A stretch of 28,614 nucleotides of DNA from Sporomusaceae bacterium (GCA_022839045.1 JALHDI010000026.1:1-28614), one strand, 5' to 3'; shown: positions 1 to 8,275, counted from the stretch's first letter. The notes: a model not told the origin generated them from the letters alone. Translations and numbers: made by a program.

Positions 1-73
1 TTGCATCTTAATTATTAGGTTAAGGAATGCCGGATAAAGCATACCGGCCTAATTGTTTCCGGGAAGTGATACG

Positions 74-379
74 ATGACCAGAGCCAAGGATACTTCGCTT
101 TCCGAGCGGCACACCGCGCCGCCTGCCCCCGCCGCAGCATATGAAGCCGCCAGAGCACTGGCCGTTTCCATCGAGGACGAGCGGCGCAGAATCGGCGAGC
201 TCGCCCTTGCCGATCTTAATAACCCTGAGGTGATCAATGCTATCAATAAATTGGAGCGATTGATTAACGAATACATGCTGATGACCTATGTCAACGCCGG
301 ACACCGTGGCAAAGTCAAAGGAAAACTTTGCCCTGCTCCTCGGCCGGCGCCGTCGGCGTCTGTCGGAGCTGGGAAATGA
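74..379 (+). CDS. Spo0E-like sporulation regulator, degenerate motif
   Basis: Encodes a 101-residue protein from ATG 74; a GGGAAG purine stretch just upstream favours it over the in-frame TTG at 53. Residues about 27-62 have the two-helix pattern of Spo0E-family aspartyl phosphatases: an IEDERRRI helix, a short linker LNNPEV, then a helix containing INKLERLINEY. Known family members dephosphorylate Spo0A~P and so restrain sporulation. The family signature SQELD is replaced here by NKLER, so phosphatase activity is doubtful even though the LINEY continuation fits well. The tail after the second helix is basic and rich in Pro and Ala, unlike the usual compact family members. The gene stands alone ahead of a c-di-GMP signalling gene. 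Assignment rests on motif recognition only. Confidence 0.6.
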   Translation: MTRAKDTSLSERHTAPPAPAAAYEAARALAVSIEDERRRIGELALADLNNPEVINAINKLERLINEYMLMTYVNAGHRGKVKGKLCPAPRPAPSASVGAGK

Positions 380-487
380 ATATCGCCATCTGCGGAATGC
401 CGGCCGCTATCGCTTGCCGCCATTCCGCTTTTATCGACAGGGGAAAAGCGCTGAGGGAGGAAAGGGTAAAATCTGCTCGAATTAAAA

Positions 488-501
488 TGATACGCGTATC
501 A
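488..501. promoter_or_regulatory. 14-bp perfect palindrome, possible operator
   Basis: TGATACGCGTATCA reads identically on both strands and lies 32 bp before the ATG of the GGDEF/HD-GYP gene. The 154-bp gap between the two genes holds no convincing gene. The position suits a regulator-binding site for the downstream gene. The regulator is unknown. Confidence 0.35.
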
Positions 502-533
502 GTACATGGGTAGCCATCATCGAGGATAGACAT

Positions 534-3035
534 ATGCGAATGAATAGCCTGAAAACGAAAATAGCGGTATCAGTTTCCTCGATGGTGATTTTGCTTGCCA
601 TAATAACGGCTTCATACATCCTTTCCTACTTCGAAGCAACCTTCAGAGAAACTATCGCCGGGCAGGAGTTTACTCTTATTGCCGGCATGGCGCAGGAAAT
701 CGACAATAAACTGGAAACAGTGCATAACGCTCTGATCGCGGCGAGCAAGTCAGTCGAACCCGCAGTGCTAGCCGATCCGGAAAAGGCTCAGGCATTCCTT
801 GACTCCAAGTCGAGTTTACACTCACTGTTCGATAACCATATTTTTCTCTTCTCCTCCGCCGGCCATATCATCGCCGAATCGCCTTATGAGCGGGGGCGTC
901 GCGGCCTGAGTTTCGGGCACCGCGAATACATCAGGCGAACGTTGGAGCTGGGCAGGCCATACATCGGCGAACCATACATCTCCAGCCAGTCCCACGGTCA
1001 CCCCGCGATCATGCTGACCGCACCCATATACGGCGCCGACGGCGAACTCGTCGGCATAATGGCCGGCGGCCTGGATCTGATGAAAGATAACTTTCTCGGG
1101 ACATTAGCCCGTACCAGACTCGGTCAAACGGGTTATTTGTACTTGTATGACACCAACCGGACGATGATTATTCATCCCTCTCCCGAACGGACCCTTAAAA
1201 GGGACGTTCCTCCGGGCGTCAATATACTGTTCGATCTGGCGATCGAGGGCTTCGAGGGATCGGAGGAGAGTATAAGCTCCCGCGGGGTCCGTCATCTGGC
1301 GACTTTCAAACATCTCTCCAAGACGAACTGGATTCTTGCCGCTCACCACCCCATCAGCGAAGTGTATCAGCCGGTTATCCAGGCCAGGCAGTACATCATC
1401 ATCGCCATCATCGCCGGCGTTCTCCTCATCTTAATAGGCATCTGGTTCATCGTCGGCTATTTTCTCGCCCCGCTCGTGGTTTTCACCAGGCACGTCGAAA
1501 AAATCGGCGGCAACCGGGGAGAGCGGCGTTTCAGCGCGAAATTCCCCAACGATGAAATAGGCGCCCTGTCCGCCGCCTTTAACAACATGCTTAGCGAGCT
1601 TGACAGCAAAACCGCATCGCTGGCCAAGAGCGAGGAACTATACCGTACCATCACCGAGTTTGCGTCCGATATGGTGTTCTGGCGCGGCCCCGCCGACGAA
1701 ATGTTCTATATTTCGCCCAACTGCGAACGCGTTACCGGATATCGCGATTGCGATTTTTACGCTCACCCGCGCCTGCTCGACGATATAGTATATTTTGGCG
1801 ACATGGCCAGATGGCAGGCATATACCGGCAGACTGAGCGACTCCGTTTCCGGGGCTCTCGAGTTCCGCATCGTGACTAAGGAAGGCAGTGTCCGGTGGGT
1901 AAGCTGCGTAACCCGGCCGGTATTCAACGATAAAGGAGAATTCTGCGGTGTTCGCGGCAGCCATCAGGATATCACCGACCGCAAGCGTGCCGAAGAGCAG
2001 TTGTGCTTCGTAAGCCTGCACGATTCCCTGACCGGTTTCCGGAATCGGACCTGTTTCGAAAAAGAATTGGACTCCTTCGTGCATCCTGGCTGTCTGCCGG
2101 TCAGCCTGGTCGTCTGCGACGTCGACGGCCTGAAATTCGTAAACGACACGCTGGGGCACAATGCCGGTGACGAGCTGCTGATCAAAGTAGCCGGTATTAT
2201 GAACAAACACTTTCCCAACGATGCGGCTATCTATCGTTTCGGCGGCGACGAGTTTATCGCCATCCTGGCCGCCACCGACAGAGAAACCGTCGGCAGGCTC
2301 TGCCAGGACCTCGGGAATGCCATCGCCCGCCATAACGACGACAGCGAGATGCCCATCAGCGTATCGATCGGCTATGCCACCAGCGGCACAACTACCGTCG
2401 ATATGGCCGCCCTGTTCAAAGAAGCCGACGACAACATGTACCGCGAGAAACTCAATCACAACCTGAACGCCCGCAGCACCACGCTTGACGCCCTCGTTAA
2501 GGCGATGGAAGCTCGCGACTTCTTTACCGCGGACAACGCCGCGCGGATGCAGGGACTGATTGCTTTGCTCAGCGAAAAATGCGGGTTGAGCGAGAAGGCC
2601 TTGAAGGATTTGCAATTGTTGGCCCAGTTTCACGATGCCGGCAAAGTGGGGATAGCCGACAGCATCCTGTTTAAACCCGGTCCACTGACCGTGAAAGAGC
2701 GGGTCATTGTACAGCGTCACGCGGAAATCGGCTACCGTATCGCCATTTCCACCCCCAACCTCGCCCCCATCGCCGAACTCATCCTCAAGCACCACGAGTG
2801 GTGGAACGGCGAAGGCTATCCGATGCAGCTCAGGAAGGAAAAGATTCCCCTCGAGTGCCGGGTATTCGCCATCGCGGACGCCTATGACGCGATGACCAGC
2901 GACAGGCCTTACCGGGCGGCGATGACCAGCGCCCAGGCACTCGCCGAAATCGGACGCTGCGCAGGCACCCAGTTCGATCCCCACCTGGCAAAAGTATTCA
3001 TCACCGCGATGACGGACAGGGAAACAGGCAAGTAG
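534..3035 (+). CDS. Membrane Cache-HAMP-PAS-GGDEF-HD-GYP protein
   Basis: An 833-residue sensor for making and/or breaking c-di-GMP. Order: membrane segment about 9-30; extracytoplasmic dCache-like region about 35-280 (with GEPYISSQSHGHPAIMLTAP); second membrane segment about 288-312; HAMP to about 365; PAS about 370-485 ending in DITDRKRAEEQ; GGDEF about 495-645; HD-GYP about 655-833. The diguanylate cyclase motif GGDEF is intact at 570-574. The RxxD inhibitory site expected just before it reads FPND, so product inhibition there is unlikely. The HD-GYP half has HDAGK from 700, HHEWWNG, GYP at 761-763 and DAYDAMTSDRPYR. However the early conserved His (HxxR pattern) is Asn668 in TADNAARM, so metal binding may be altered. 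Start ATG 534 follows GAGG at 522-525. The protein probably senses an external ligand at the membrane. Confidence 0.9.
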   Translation: MRMNSLKTKIAVSVSSMVILLAIITASYILSYFEATFRETIAGQEFTLIAGMAQEIDNKLETVHNALIAASKSVEPAVLADPEKAQAFLDSKSSLHSLFDNHIFLFSSAGHIIAESPYERGRRGLSFGHREYIRRTLELGRPYIGEPYISSQSHGHPAIMLTAPIYGADGELVGIMAGGLDLMKDNFLGTLARTRLGQTGYLYLYDTNRTMIIHPSPERTLKRDVPPGVNILFDLAIEGFEGSEESISSRGVRHLATFKHLSKTNWILAAHHPISEVYQPVIQARQYIIIAIIAGVLLILIGIWFIVGYFLAPLVVFTRHVEKIGGNRGERRFSAKFPNDEIGALSAAFNNMLSELDSKTASLAKSEELYRTITEFASDMVFWRGPADEMFYISPNCERVTGYRDCDFYAHPRLLDDIVYFGDMARWQAYTGRLSDSVSGALEFRIVTKEGSVRWVSCVTRPVFNDKGEFCGVRGSHQDITDRKRAEEQLCFVSLHDSLTGFRNRTCFEKELDSFVHPGCLPVSLVVCDVDGLKFVNDTLGHNAGDELLIKVAGIMNKHFPNDAAIYRFGGDEFIAILAATDRETVGRLCQDLGNAIARHNDDSEMPISVSIGYATSGTTTVDMAALFKEADDNMYREKLNHNLNARSTTLDALVKAMEARDFFTADNAARMQGLIALLSEKCGLSEKALKDLQLLAQFHDAGKVGIADSILFKPGPLTVKERVIVQRHAEIGYRIAISTPNLAPIAELILKHHEWWNGEGYPMQLRKEKIPLECRVFAIADAYDAMTSDRPYRAAMTSAQALAEIGRCAGTQFDPHLAKVFITAMTDRETGK

Positions 3036-3038
3036 GTT

Positions 3039-3067
3039 TTGTCCGCCGCGGTGATAATATGTATACA
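3039..3067 (+). promoter_or_regulatory. Candidate sigma-A promoter for the GRAM gene
   Basis: TTGTCC (3039-3044) and TATACA (3062-3067) are separated by 17 bp, 64 bp before the GRAM-domain gene. Each box matches consensus at about four or five of six positions, so this is moderate support. Confidence 0.4.
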
Positions 3068-3131
3068 ATTAAGGCGAAGCAGGGCTAGTGTCGTAACAAA
3101 ACAAACAGTTACTTATGTATGAGGTGGTAGC

Positions 3132-3461
3132 ATGTATAGTTTTCCTTTGACGGACACTGAAGAAATCATAAAAAAGGGCCACGCCAGTCTGCATCTCGAA
3201 GACAGCGCGTTTACGGGAGCCTTCTATCTTACCAGCGAACGGCTGGTATTCGTCGGCTATGTCATGAACATCACCAGGAAATATATGGAGGAAGTCCCCC
3301 TTGCTCACGTAAAAGAAGTCCGCGGCGAAAAAACATTTTTCATCATTCCGAACGGTCTGGCCATTTCCACAATCACTGGCAAGACCTTGAAGGTCATCGT
3401 CGACCCGGGTGACCGCAATGCCTGGCTCAAAGCCATCGACGAGCAGCGGGAAAAAATATGA
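3132..3461 (+). CDS. GRAM-domain protein
   Basis: A 109-residue soluble protein that is essentially a single GRAM/PH-like fold: GAFYLTSERLVFVGY, LAHVKEVRGEK, a beta-rich middle and a C-terminal helix containing NAWLKAIDEQ. In other bacteria GRAM domains occur alone or fused to membrane-associated modules and are thought to bind lipids or proteins. No catalytic residues are evident. Start ATG 3132 follows GAGGTGG at 3121-3127. A strong terminator closes the unit, so it is probably monocistronic with its own promoter. The specific role is unknown. Confidence 0.7.
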   Translation: MYSFPLTDTEEIIKKGHASLHLEDSAFTGAFYLTSERLVFVGYVMNITRKYMEEVPLAHVKEVRGEKTFFIIPNGLAISTITGKTLKVIVDPGDRNAWLKAIDEQREKI

Positions 3462-3483
3462 TTGCGTTCCGGCCGCCCACTGA

Positions 3484-3512
3484 GCAATCCTGCGGGATTG
3501 CTTTTTTATTTT
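3484..3512 (+). terminator. Rho-independent terminator after the GRAM gene
   Basis: A seven-pair stem GCAATCC/GGATTGC with loop TGCG is followed by TTTTTTATTTT. It lies 22 bp past the GRAM-gene stop. Confidence 0.85.
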
Positions 3513-3587
3513 GTTCCCGCTGCAGCCCGCGCTGTCGTATGCCTTCATTCCCGGGCACATATAATAACAGCGAAGGGAGTGAGAAAC

Positions 3588-4493
3588 GTGAAGATACTCT
3601 CTCTTGGCTTAAGCGGCGCCCCCGATGAGATACGGACCAGGCTTCAGCAAGACTGCCGCGTTTTGGCGCAGGAAGGTTTTCGGGTGGCGGTGGATGAGAG
3701 CAGCAAAGGTAATTATACCTTTCTGGGCTGTAACATCGCCGAAGGGGAGCTTTCCTTTCGCAACTACGAACACGTCAAAAACGCGCTCAAAACCTATGTC
3801 GCCCAAATGCTCGCAGAACATATCGTCGCCCATGAGGAAAAAAGCCTTATTAGCAAAATTATCAACCACAACTATTACTACTTCGGTGACCAGGAACGCG
3901 CCGCCATCTACGATAACGCGCTGAAATTGCTCGCCGATCCGGGGGGCGGTGAATTCGGCTATACCGACCGTCGTAACCGGATACTGGCCAAACTCAAGGA
4001 GTACTTCGACATCCACCATGAACTCGTGCTGGACGGCTTCCTTTCCTTCCGACTCAAGGACTATCGCGCCCGCCTGACCGAAATCGTTGACAAGGCTGTC
4101 GACGAATACATGCTCGATATGGAATACAAAGAGTTCATCCGGGTCCTCCGCTACTTCGTCGACGTACAGGAAGCCCAGGTGGACGAAGTCCACATAGTCC
4201 TCGGCGACGGCGACACCTTCAAGATCCAGGATGCCTGCGGGCGTAGCATCCATAATCAATACCTCGAATCCCTAATGATCAGGAACGAGGAAATAAACTA
4301 CGAGGATATGTTGATCAGCGCCCTGATCACGATCGCGCCCCAGAACATTATGCTGCACTTCTCCTCCGAGTTGGGCAAAACTCACTCTGCCGTGGAGACA
4401 ATCCAGAGCGTATTTACCGGACGGGTAAGCATCTGCCGGGGCTGCAGCCTGTGCGTGCACGATGTCGGCATCACCGAAACGGAGAGGAATTGA
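3588..4493 (+). CDS. ytxC: YtxC-like sporulation protein
   Basis: A 301-residue protein of the YtxC family, annotated as a putative sporulation protein in Firmicutes; its biochemical role is not established. The conserved core is visible in YKEFIRVLRYFVDVQEAQVD followed by EVHIVL, and the C-terminal part ends in a short Cys cluster (CRGCSLC). The gene lies directly upstream of thrS, an arrangement also known in bacilli. Start GTG 3588 is chosen because AAGGGAG (3573-3579) sits eight bases upstream. The longer open frame runs back through the preceding terminator and is not credible. A TATAAT at 3560-3565 could be its -10 box, with no good -35. Its stop codon lies inside the -35 box of the thrS promoter. 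Confidence 0.85.
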   Translation: MKILSLGLSGAPDEIRTRLQQDCRVLAQEGFRVAVDESSKGNYTFLGCNIAEGELSFRNYEHVKNALKTYVAQMLAEHIVAHEEKSLISKIINHNYYYFGDQERAAIYDNALKLLADPGGGEFGYTDRRNRILAKLKEYFDIHHELVLDGFLSFRLKDYRARLTEIVDKAVDEYMLDMEYKEFIRVLRYFVDVQEAQVDEVHIVLGDGDTFKIQDACGRSIHNQYLESLMIRNEEINYEDMLISALITIAPQNIMLHFSSELGKTHSAVETIQSVFTGRVSICRGCSLCVHDVGITETERN

Positions 4494-4518
4494 CAGGTAG
4501 CGTCAAACTGGCTATAAT
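4490..4518 (+). promoter_or_regulatory. Consensus sigma-A promoter for thrS
   Basis: A perfect TTGACA (4490-4495), 17-bp spacer and perfect TATAAT (4513-4518). The ytxC stop TGA (4491-4493) is part of the -35 box. Transcription should begin near 4525 and run into the T-box. Confidence 0.92.
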
Positions 4519-4549
4519 AACCTTAATTAAATACTGTCAACAGTGATGC

Positions 4550-4770
4550 GGAGGACAAGACGGCAGCGATCCGACGTTGCAGAGAAAAGGCGCCGTGGCT
4601 GAAAGCACCTTTACCGACACCTGCTGTTACCACCTCCAAACTGCAAGGCTGAACAAAGTAAGCCGCGCCGGGTAATGCCCGTTATATCGTGAACAAGCTG
4701 GGCTCCAATGCCAATCAGGGTGGAACCGCGGGCAAAACCCCGTCCCTATGAGGACGGGGTTTTATTATTT
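4550..4770 (+). promoter_or_regulatory. T-box riboswitch, threonine
   Basis: The leader senses uncharged tRNA-Thr and controls readthrough into thrS. The T-box consensus AGGGTGGAACCGCG lies at 4717-4730. Stem I has a basal helix GGAGG (4550-4554) with CCTCC (4633-4637) and an upper helix CGGCAG (4561-4566) with CTGCTG (4621-4626). Between them on the 3' side lies ACC (4629-4631), a threonine codon in the specifier position. An AGAGAAAAGG/CCTTT arm lies distally. The element ends in the terminator at 4734-4770. The specifier assignment comes from my hand folding. Confidence 0.93.
4734..4770 (+). terminator. T-box terminator upstream of thrS
   Basis: A 12-pair stem with 5' arm AAAACCCCGTCC, loop CTATGA and 3' arm GGACGGGGTTTT, then ATTATTT. 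It competes with the antiterminator formed by the T-box sequence. Confidence 0.9.
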
Positions 4771-4791
4771 ATCGTGGAAAGGGGAATACAT

Positions 4792-6702
4792 GTGGATAAA
4801 GTCAAAATTACGCTGAAGGACGGGACGGTGAGGGAAGCGGCCGGAGGGACATCGTTGCAGGAAGTGGCGGAATCCATAAGCCGCAATCTCGGCAAAATCG
4901 CCCTTGTCGCCAAAGTAAACGGCCAGACCGTCGACCTCCGGCAAAAAATAGAACAGGATGCCCAGGTGGAATTTCTCACCTTCGAGGATGCCGAGGGAAA
5001 AGAGGCGCTTCGCCACAGCGCCTCGCACATCTTGGCCCAGGCAGTCAAAAGACTGTACGGGAACGTTAAGCTGGGCATCGGTCCGGCAATCGCCAACGGT
5101 TTCTATTACGACATCGATACCGCCCATACGTTCGTTCCTGAAGACCTCGAAAAAATCCAGGCCGAGATGGAGAAAATCGTTAAGGCCGACCTGCCCATCG
5201 AGCGCATGGAAACAAGCCGGGAAGAAGCGCTCAGGCTGTTCGGCGAAATGGGCGAAACCTACAAACAGGAGCTTATCCGCGACTTGCCAGAAGACGTCAC
5301 CATATCCCTCTACAGACAGGGAGAATTCGTCGACCTGTGCGCAGGACCCCATGTTCCTTCCACCGGTCGCGTCAAAGCCATCAGACTGCAAAGCTTGGCA
5401 GGGGCGTACTGGCGGGGCGACCAGCACAACAAGATGCTCCAACGCATCTACGGTACCGCTTTCGAAAAGAAAAGCGACCTCGACGCCTATCTGACAATGC
5501 TCGAAGAGGCCGCCAAGCGCGATCACCGCAAATTAGGCCGCGAGCTCGACCTGTTCAGCATCCAGGATGAGGGCCCGGGGTTCCCCTTCTTTCATCCCAA
5601 GGGCATGATCATCCGCAATGAACTTGAAAGCTTTTGGCGCCACCTGCACGTAAAATACGGCTACCAGGAAATCAAGACGCCGATTATTCTTCACCAGAAG
5701 CTCTGGCAGCAGTCGGGCCACTGGGACCACTACCGCAACAACATGTACTTCACCACCATCGACGCCGAAGGTTATGCCGTCAAACCCATGAACTGTCCGG
5801 GCGGTATCCTCATCTACCGTTCGCAGCACCACAGCTACCGCGAGTTTCCCCTGCGCACCTGCGAGCTCGGCCTCGTCCACCGTCACGAACTGAGCGGCGC
5901 CCTCCACGGACTGATGCGCGTGCGCAGCTTCACCCAGGACGACGCCCACATTTTCATGCTGCCATCCCAGATCAAGGCGGAAATCAAGGGGGTAATCGAC
6001 CTCTTCAACACCATCTACGGCACCTTCGGCATGAGTTACCACGCTGAACTCAGCACCAAGCCGGAAAAAGCCATGGGTTCGGACGAAGTCTGGGAGGAGG
6101 CCACCCTCGCCCTCCGCGAAGCTCTCGAAGAGTACGGCATGCCGTACAAGATCAATCCCGGCGACGGCGCCTTCTACGGGCCGAAGATCGACTTCCATCT
6201 CCGCGACTCCATCGGCCGGACCTGGCAGTGCGGCACAATCCAGCTCGATATGCAAATGCCGGAAAAATTCGATCTTACCTTCGTCGGCGAAGACGGCCAG
6301 AAACACCGCCCGGTCATGATCCATCGCACTTGCTACGGCAGCATCGAACGGTTCATCGGCATCCTCATCGAACACTACGCCGGCGCATTTCCCGCCTGGC
6401 TCGCCCCCGTACAGGTAAAAATCCTGCCGATAACAGACCGTCAGCTCGACTACGCCGAAGCCCTGGCGGCTCAGATGAAAGCCAAAGATATTCGCATTGA
6501 AATCGACGACCGCAACGAAAAGATCGGCTACAAAATTCGCGAAGGCCAGATGGAAAAAGTCCCCTACATGCTGATCATCGGCGACAAGGAAAAGGAGACC
6601 GGCACCGTCGCCGTGCGCCAGCGAGGCAAAGGCGATCTCGGCTCTGTGCCTGCGGCGGACTTCATCGCCGGTTTGCTGGCAGAAATCGTCGCCAAGTCAT
6701 AA
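4792..6702 (+). CDS. thrS: Threonyl-tRNA synthetase
   Basis: Charges tRNA-Thr in the cytoplasm. The 636 residues match the family: TGS domain about 1-62; editing domain about 65-240 with HSASH near residue 75 and CAGPH near 182; class II core about 265-535; anticodon-binding domain to the end. MNCPGG near 333 and the downstream conserved His residues supply the zinc ligands that recognise threonine. Motif 2 is RVRSFTQDDAH and motif 3 is YGSIERFIGILIEHYAG. Start GTG 4792 follows AAGGGG at 4779-4784. The open frame continues upstream through the T-box terminator, so earlier starts are rejected. Expression is expected to rise when tRNA-Thr is uncharged. Confidence 0.97.
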   Translation: MDKVKITLKDGTVREAAGGTSLQEVAESISRNLGKIALVAKVNGQTVDLRQKIEQDAQVEFLTFEDAEGKEALRHSASHILAQAVKRLYGNVKLGIGPAIANGFYYDIDTAHTFVPEDLEKIQAEMEKIVKADLPIERMETSREEALRLFGEMGETYKQELIRDLPEDVTISLYRQGEFVDLCAGPHVPSTGRVKAIRLQSLAGAYWRGDQHNKMLQRIYGTAFEKKSDLDAYLTMLEEAAKRDHRKLGRELDLFSIQDEGPGFPFFHPKGMIIRNELESFWRHLHVKYGYQEIKTPIILHQKLWQQSGHWDHYRNNMYFTTIDAEGYAVKPMNCPGGILIYRSQHHSYREFPLRTCELGLVHRHELSGALHGLMRVRSFTQDDAHIFMLPSQIKAEIKGVIDLFNTIYGTFGMSYHAELSTKPEKAMGSDEVWEEATLALREALEEYGMPYKINPGDGAFYGPKIDFHLRDSIGRTWQCGTIQLDMQMPEKFDLTFVGEDGQKHRPVMIHRTCYGSIERFIGILIEHYAGAFPAWLAPVQVKILPITDRQLDYAEALAAQMKAKDIRIEIDDRNEKIGYKIREGQMEKVPYMLIIGDKEKETGTVAVRQRGKGDLGSVPAADFIAGLLAEIVAKS

Positions 6703-6721
6703 CATTCTTCCGCAAACACGC

Positions 6722-6750
6722 TTGACTTTGCTGACCCGTAATGCTAATAT
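6722..6750 (+). promoter_or_regulatory. Sigma-A promoter of the infC-rpmI-rplT operon
   Basis: TTGACT (6722-6727), 17-bp spacer, TAATAT (6745-6750). It gives a leader of about 160 bases before infC. Confidence 0.8.
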
Positions 6751-6756
6751 AACTAA

Positions 6757-6890
6757 GTAAACAAAATACTTTTTTAAAGTAGAAGCCATCCGCTTCTCAC
6801 CTTACAACGCTTAGCTGTTCGTAAGGTCAGGCAACCAAGTTACTATTGATTTTATGCGGGTGGTGTATGCCACTCGCATTCCATATTTTT
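6757..6890 (+). promoter_or_regulatory. Structured leader, probable L20-type autoregulation
   Basis: The leader folds into a series of hairpins: AGAAGC/GCTTCT (6781-6797), then ACCTTAC (6799-6805) with GTAAGGT (6821-6827), then the terminator-like hairpin 6854-6890. In other Firmicutes the infC operon leader is bound by its own product L20, which causes early termination. Position and architecture fit that model. Assignment to the Rfam L20 leader family was not tested. Confidence 0.6.
6854..6890 (+). terminator. Attenuator hairpin upstream of infC
   Basis: ATGCGGGTGG (6854-6863) pairs with CCACTCGCAT (6870-6879), ten pairs including one G-U, loop TGTATG, then TCCATATTTTT. It is a weak intrinsic terminator 27 bases before infC, so probably conditional. 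Confidence 0.6.
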
Positions 6891-6916
6891 ACGAAATAAT
6901 TAGGAGGTGTGCCGCG

Positions 6917-7438
6917 ATTAGTAAGGATAACCTTCGGATTAACGAAGAAATCCGCGCAAGAGAAGTTAGGGTCGTAACCGCCAACAACGAGCAATTAGGG
7001 GTCATGGTGCTTCGGGAAGCATTGCGTCTTGCCGCCGAATCCCAGCTTGACCTGGTGGAAGTCGCGCCTCTCGCCAAGCCGCCGGTGTGCCGGATAATGG
7101 ATTACGGCAAGTACAAATACGAGCAGCAGAAGCGCGAGAAGGAAGCCAAGAAGAAGCAGAAGATCGTAACCATCAAGGAAGTCAAGGTTCGTCCCAACAT
7201 CGAGGATCATGATTTTCAAGTCAAATTGAAGAACGCCCAGCGCTTCCTCCAGGATGGCGATAAAGTCAAGGCGACCGTCATGTTCAGGGGCCGCGAACTT
7301 TCCCACCCCGAACTCGGCCGTCAGGTACTTGTCCGTTTGGCGGGCGAACTCAAGGACATTGCCAATGTCGAGCGCGACGCCAAACTGGAAGGCAAGAACA
7401 TGATAATGATTCTCGCAGCCAAACAGCAACAACACTAA
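6917..7438 (+). CDS. infC: Translation initiation factor IF-3, AUU start
   Basis: IF-3 binds the 30S subunit and checks start codon and initiator tRNA. The 173-residue product has the N-domain ([19 protein letters not shown]), a lysine-rich linker ([11 protein letters not shown]) and the C-domain ([19 protein letters not shown]). Homology begins at [11 protein letters not shown], exactly at an ATT codon (6917-6919) seven bases after a near-perfect AGGAGGTG (6902-6909). No ATG/GTG/TTG is placed well. AUU starts of infC are a known feature that lets IF-3 repress its own translation. First gene of infC-rpmI-rplT. Confidence 0.95.
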   Translation: MSKDNLRINEEIRAREVRVVTANNEQLGVMVLREALRLAAESQLDLVEVAPLAKPPVCRIMDYGKYKYEQQKREKEAKKKQKIVTIKEVKVRPNIEDHDFQVKLKNAQRFLQDGDKVKATVMFRGRELSHPELGRQVLVRLAGELKDIANVERDAKLEGKNMIMILAAKQQQH

Positions 7439-7452
7439 GGGGGAAACTGTCA

Positions 7453-7650
7453 ATGCCGAAAATCAAAACTCGCAGAAGCGCCGCCAAGCGGTTTAAAATC
7501 ACCGGCAGCGGCGAATTCAAGCGCGCCAAAGCCTACAAAAGCCACATCCTGGAGAAGAAGTCGCCGGCCCGCAAGCGCAATCTGCGCAAAGCCGGACTTA
7601 TCAGCAAGTCCGACCACGAGCGTGTTTCCAAGATGCTTCCTTACGCCTAA
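7453..7650 (+). CDS. rpmI: Ribosomal protein bL35
   Basis: A 65-residue very basic large-subunit protein of standard length, starting [20 protein letters not shown] and ending KMLPYA. Start ATG 7453 follows AAGGGGG, which begins in the infC stop codon, so translation is probably coupled. Middle gene of the infC operon. Confidence 0.98.
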   Translation: MPKIKTRRSAAKRFKITGSGEFKRAKAYKSHILEKKSPARKRNLRKAGLISKSDHERVSKMLPYA

Positions 7651-7689
7651 CACCAATAATTCCTATAGATATGAATGGGGGTATAAAAC

Positions 7690-8046
7690 ATGCCAAGGGT
7701 TAAAAAAGGCGTGACTGCACATAGAAGGCACAAGAAGATTCTCAAACTCGCCAAGGGCTACCGGGGCTCAAAGAGCAAGCTTTTCAAAAAAGCCAACGAA
7801 ACGGTAATGAAGGCTCTTTACTACGCCCGCCGCGACCGCCGGGCCAAGAAAGGCGAATTCCGCCGCCTCTGGATCGCCCGCATCAACGCTGCCGCCCGCC
7901 TCAACGGCATCTCTTACAGCCAACTGATGAGCGGCTTGAAAACGGCGGGTGTCCAGGTCAACCGCAAAATCCTCGCCGACCTCGCCATCAACGACAGCGG
8001 CGCGTTCACCAAATTGGTGGACACCGCCAAGGCTGCCAAGCAATAA
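7690..8046 (+). CDS. rplT: Ribosomal protein bL20
   Basis: A 118-residue 23S rRNA-binding protein required for early assembly of the 50S subunit. The N-terminus [20 protein letters not shown] and the motif [20 protein letters not shown] are characteristic. In Firmicutes L20 also binds the infC leader and represses its own operon, fitting the leader at 6757-6890. Start ATG 7690 follows GGGGG at 7677-7681. Last gene before a strong terminator. Confidence 0.98.
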   Translation: MPRVKKGVTAHRRHKKILKLAKGYRGSKSKLFKKANETVMKALYYARRDRRAKKGEFRRLWIARINAAARLNGISYSQLMSGLKTAGVQVNRKILADLAINDSGAFTKLVDTAKAAKQ

Positions 8047-8054
8047 CAACTTAG

Positions 8055-8083
8055 CCCCGGACAGTGTCCGGGGTTTTCTTTTT
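8055..8083 (+). terminator. Terminator of the infC operon
   Basis: CCCCGGA/TCCGGGG stem with loop CAGTG, followed by TTTTCTTTTT, nine bases after the rplT stop. Confidence 0.92.
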
Positions 8084-8226
8084 CCGGTCCCGAATTTTGC
8101 GGCGATTGTTCCGCTAATGGCTGCATAACTGTGCGCGGAACTGGACACAATGGGGGCAAACAAAAACCAATCGCAAAATTTTTAAGAACATTCCGAAGGT
8201 TTTTTCGCCGGCGGGCGCGAATATCA

Positions 8227-8232
8227 TATAAT
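8227..8232 (+). promoter_or_regulatory. Candidate -10 box for the aldolase gene
   Basis: A perfect TATAAT lies 44 bp before the chosen aldolase start. No clear -35 is seen in the T-rich, then GC-rich stretch upstream. It overlaps an in-frame ATG at 8231, which argues against that ATG as the start. The rest of the 8084-8275 gap shows nothing else. Confidence 0.45.
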
Positions 8233-8275
8233 GAAATCAGCCTCTGTACAGCAATTCGTAAGGGAGGAGTTTAAC

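Noticed and set aside
376..513. Open frame of 45 codons after the Spo0E-like gene, with an ATGA overlap
   Set aside because: No recognisable domain, mixed composition, and no follow-on signal; the overlap alone is not enough.
1638..3068. Long - strand open frame of 476 codons opposite the GGDEF/HD-GYP gene
   Set aside because: Antisense shadow of a clearly homologous gene; GC-rich codon bias produces it.
3558..3566. CATATAATA before ytxC as another sigma-K-type -10
   Set aside because: No AC at 17 bp upstream; it also reads as an ordinary TATAAT.
4708..4791. Upstream extension of thrS through the T-box
   Set aside because: Those codons are the T-box consensus and terminator; the ribosome site supports GTG 4792.
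6854..6916. Conventional start codon upstream of infC
   Set aside because: The frame would run through the attenuator hairpin and the ribosome site; homology begins at the ATT.
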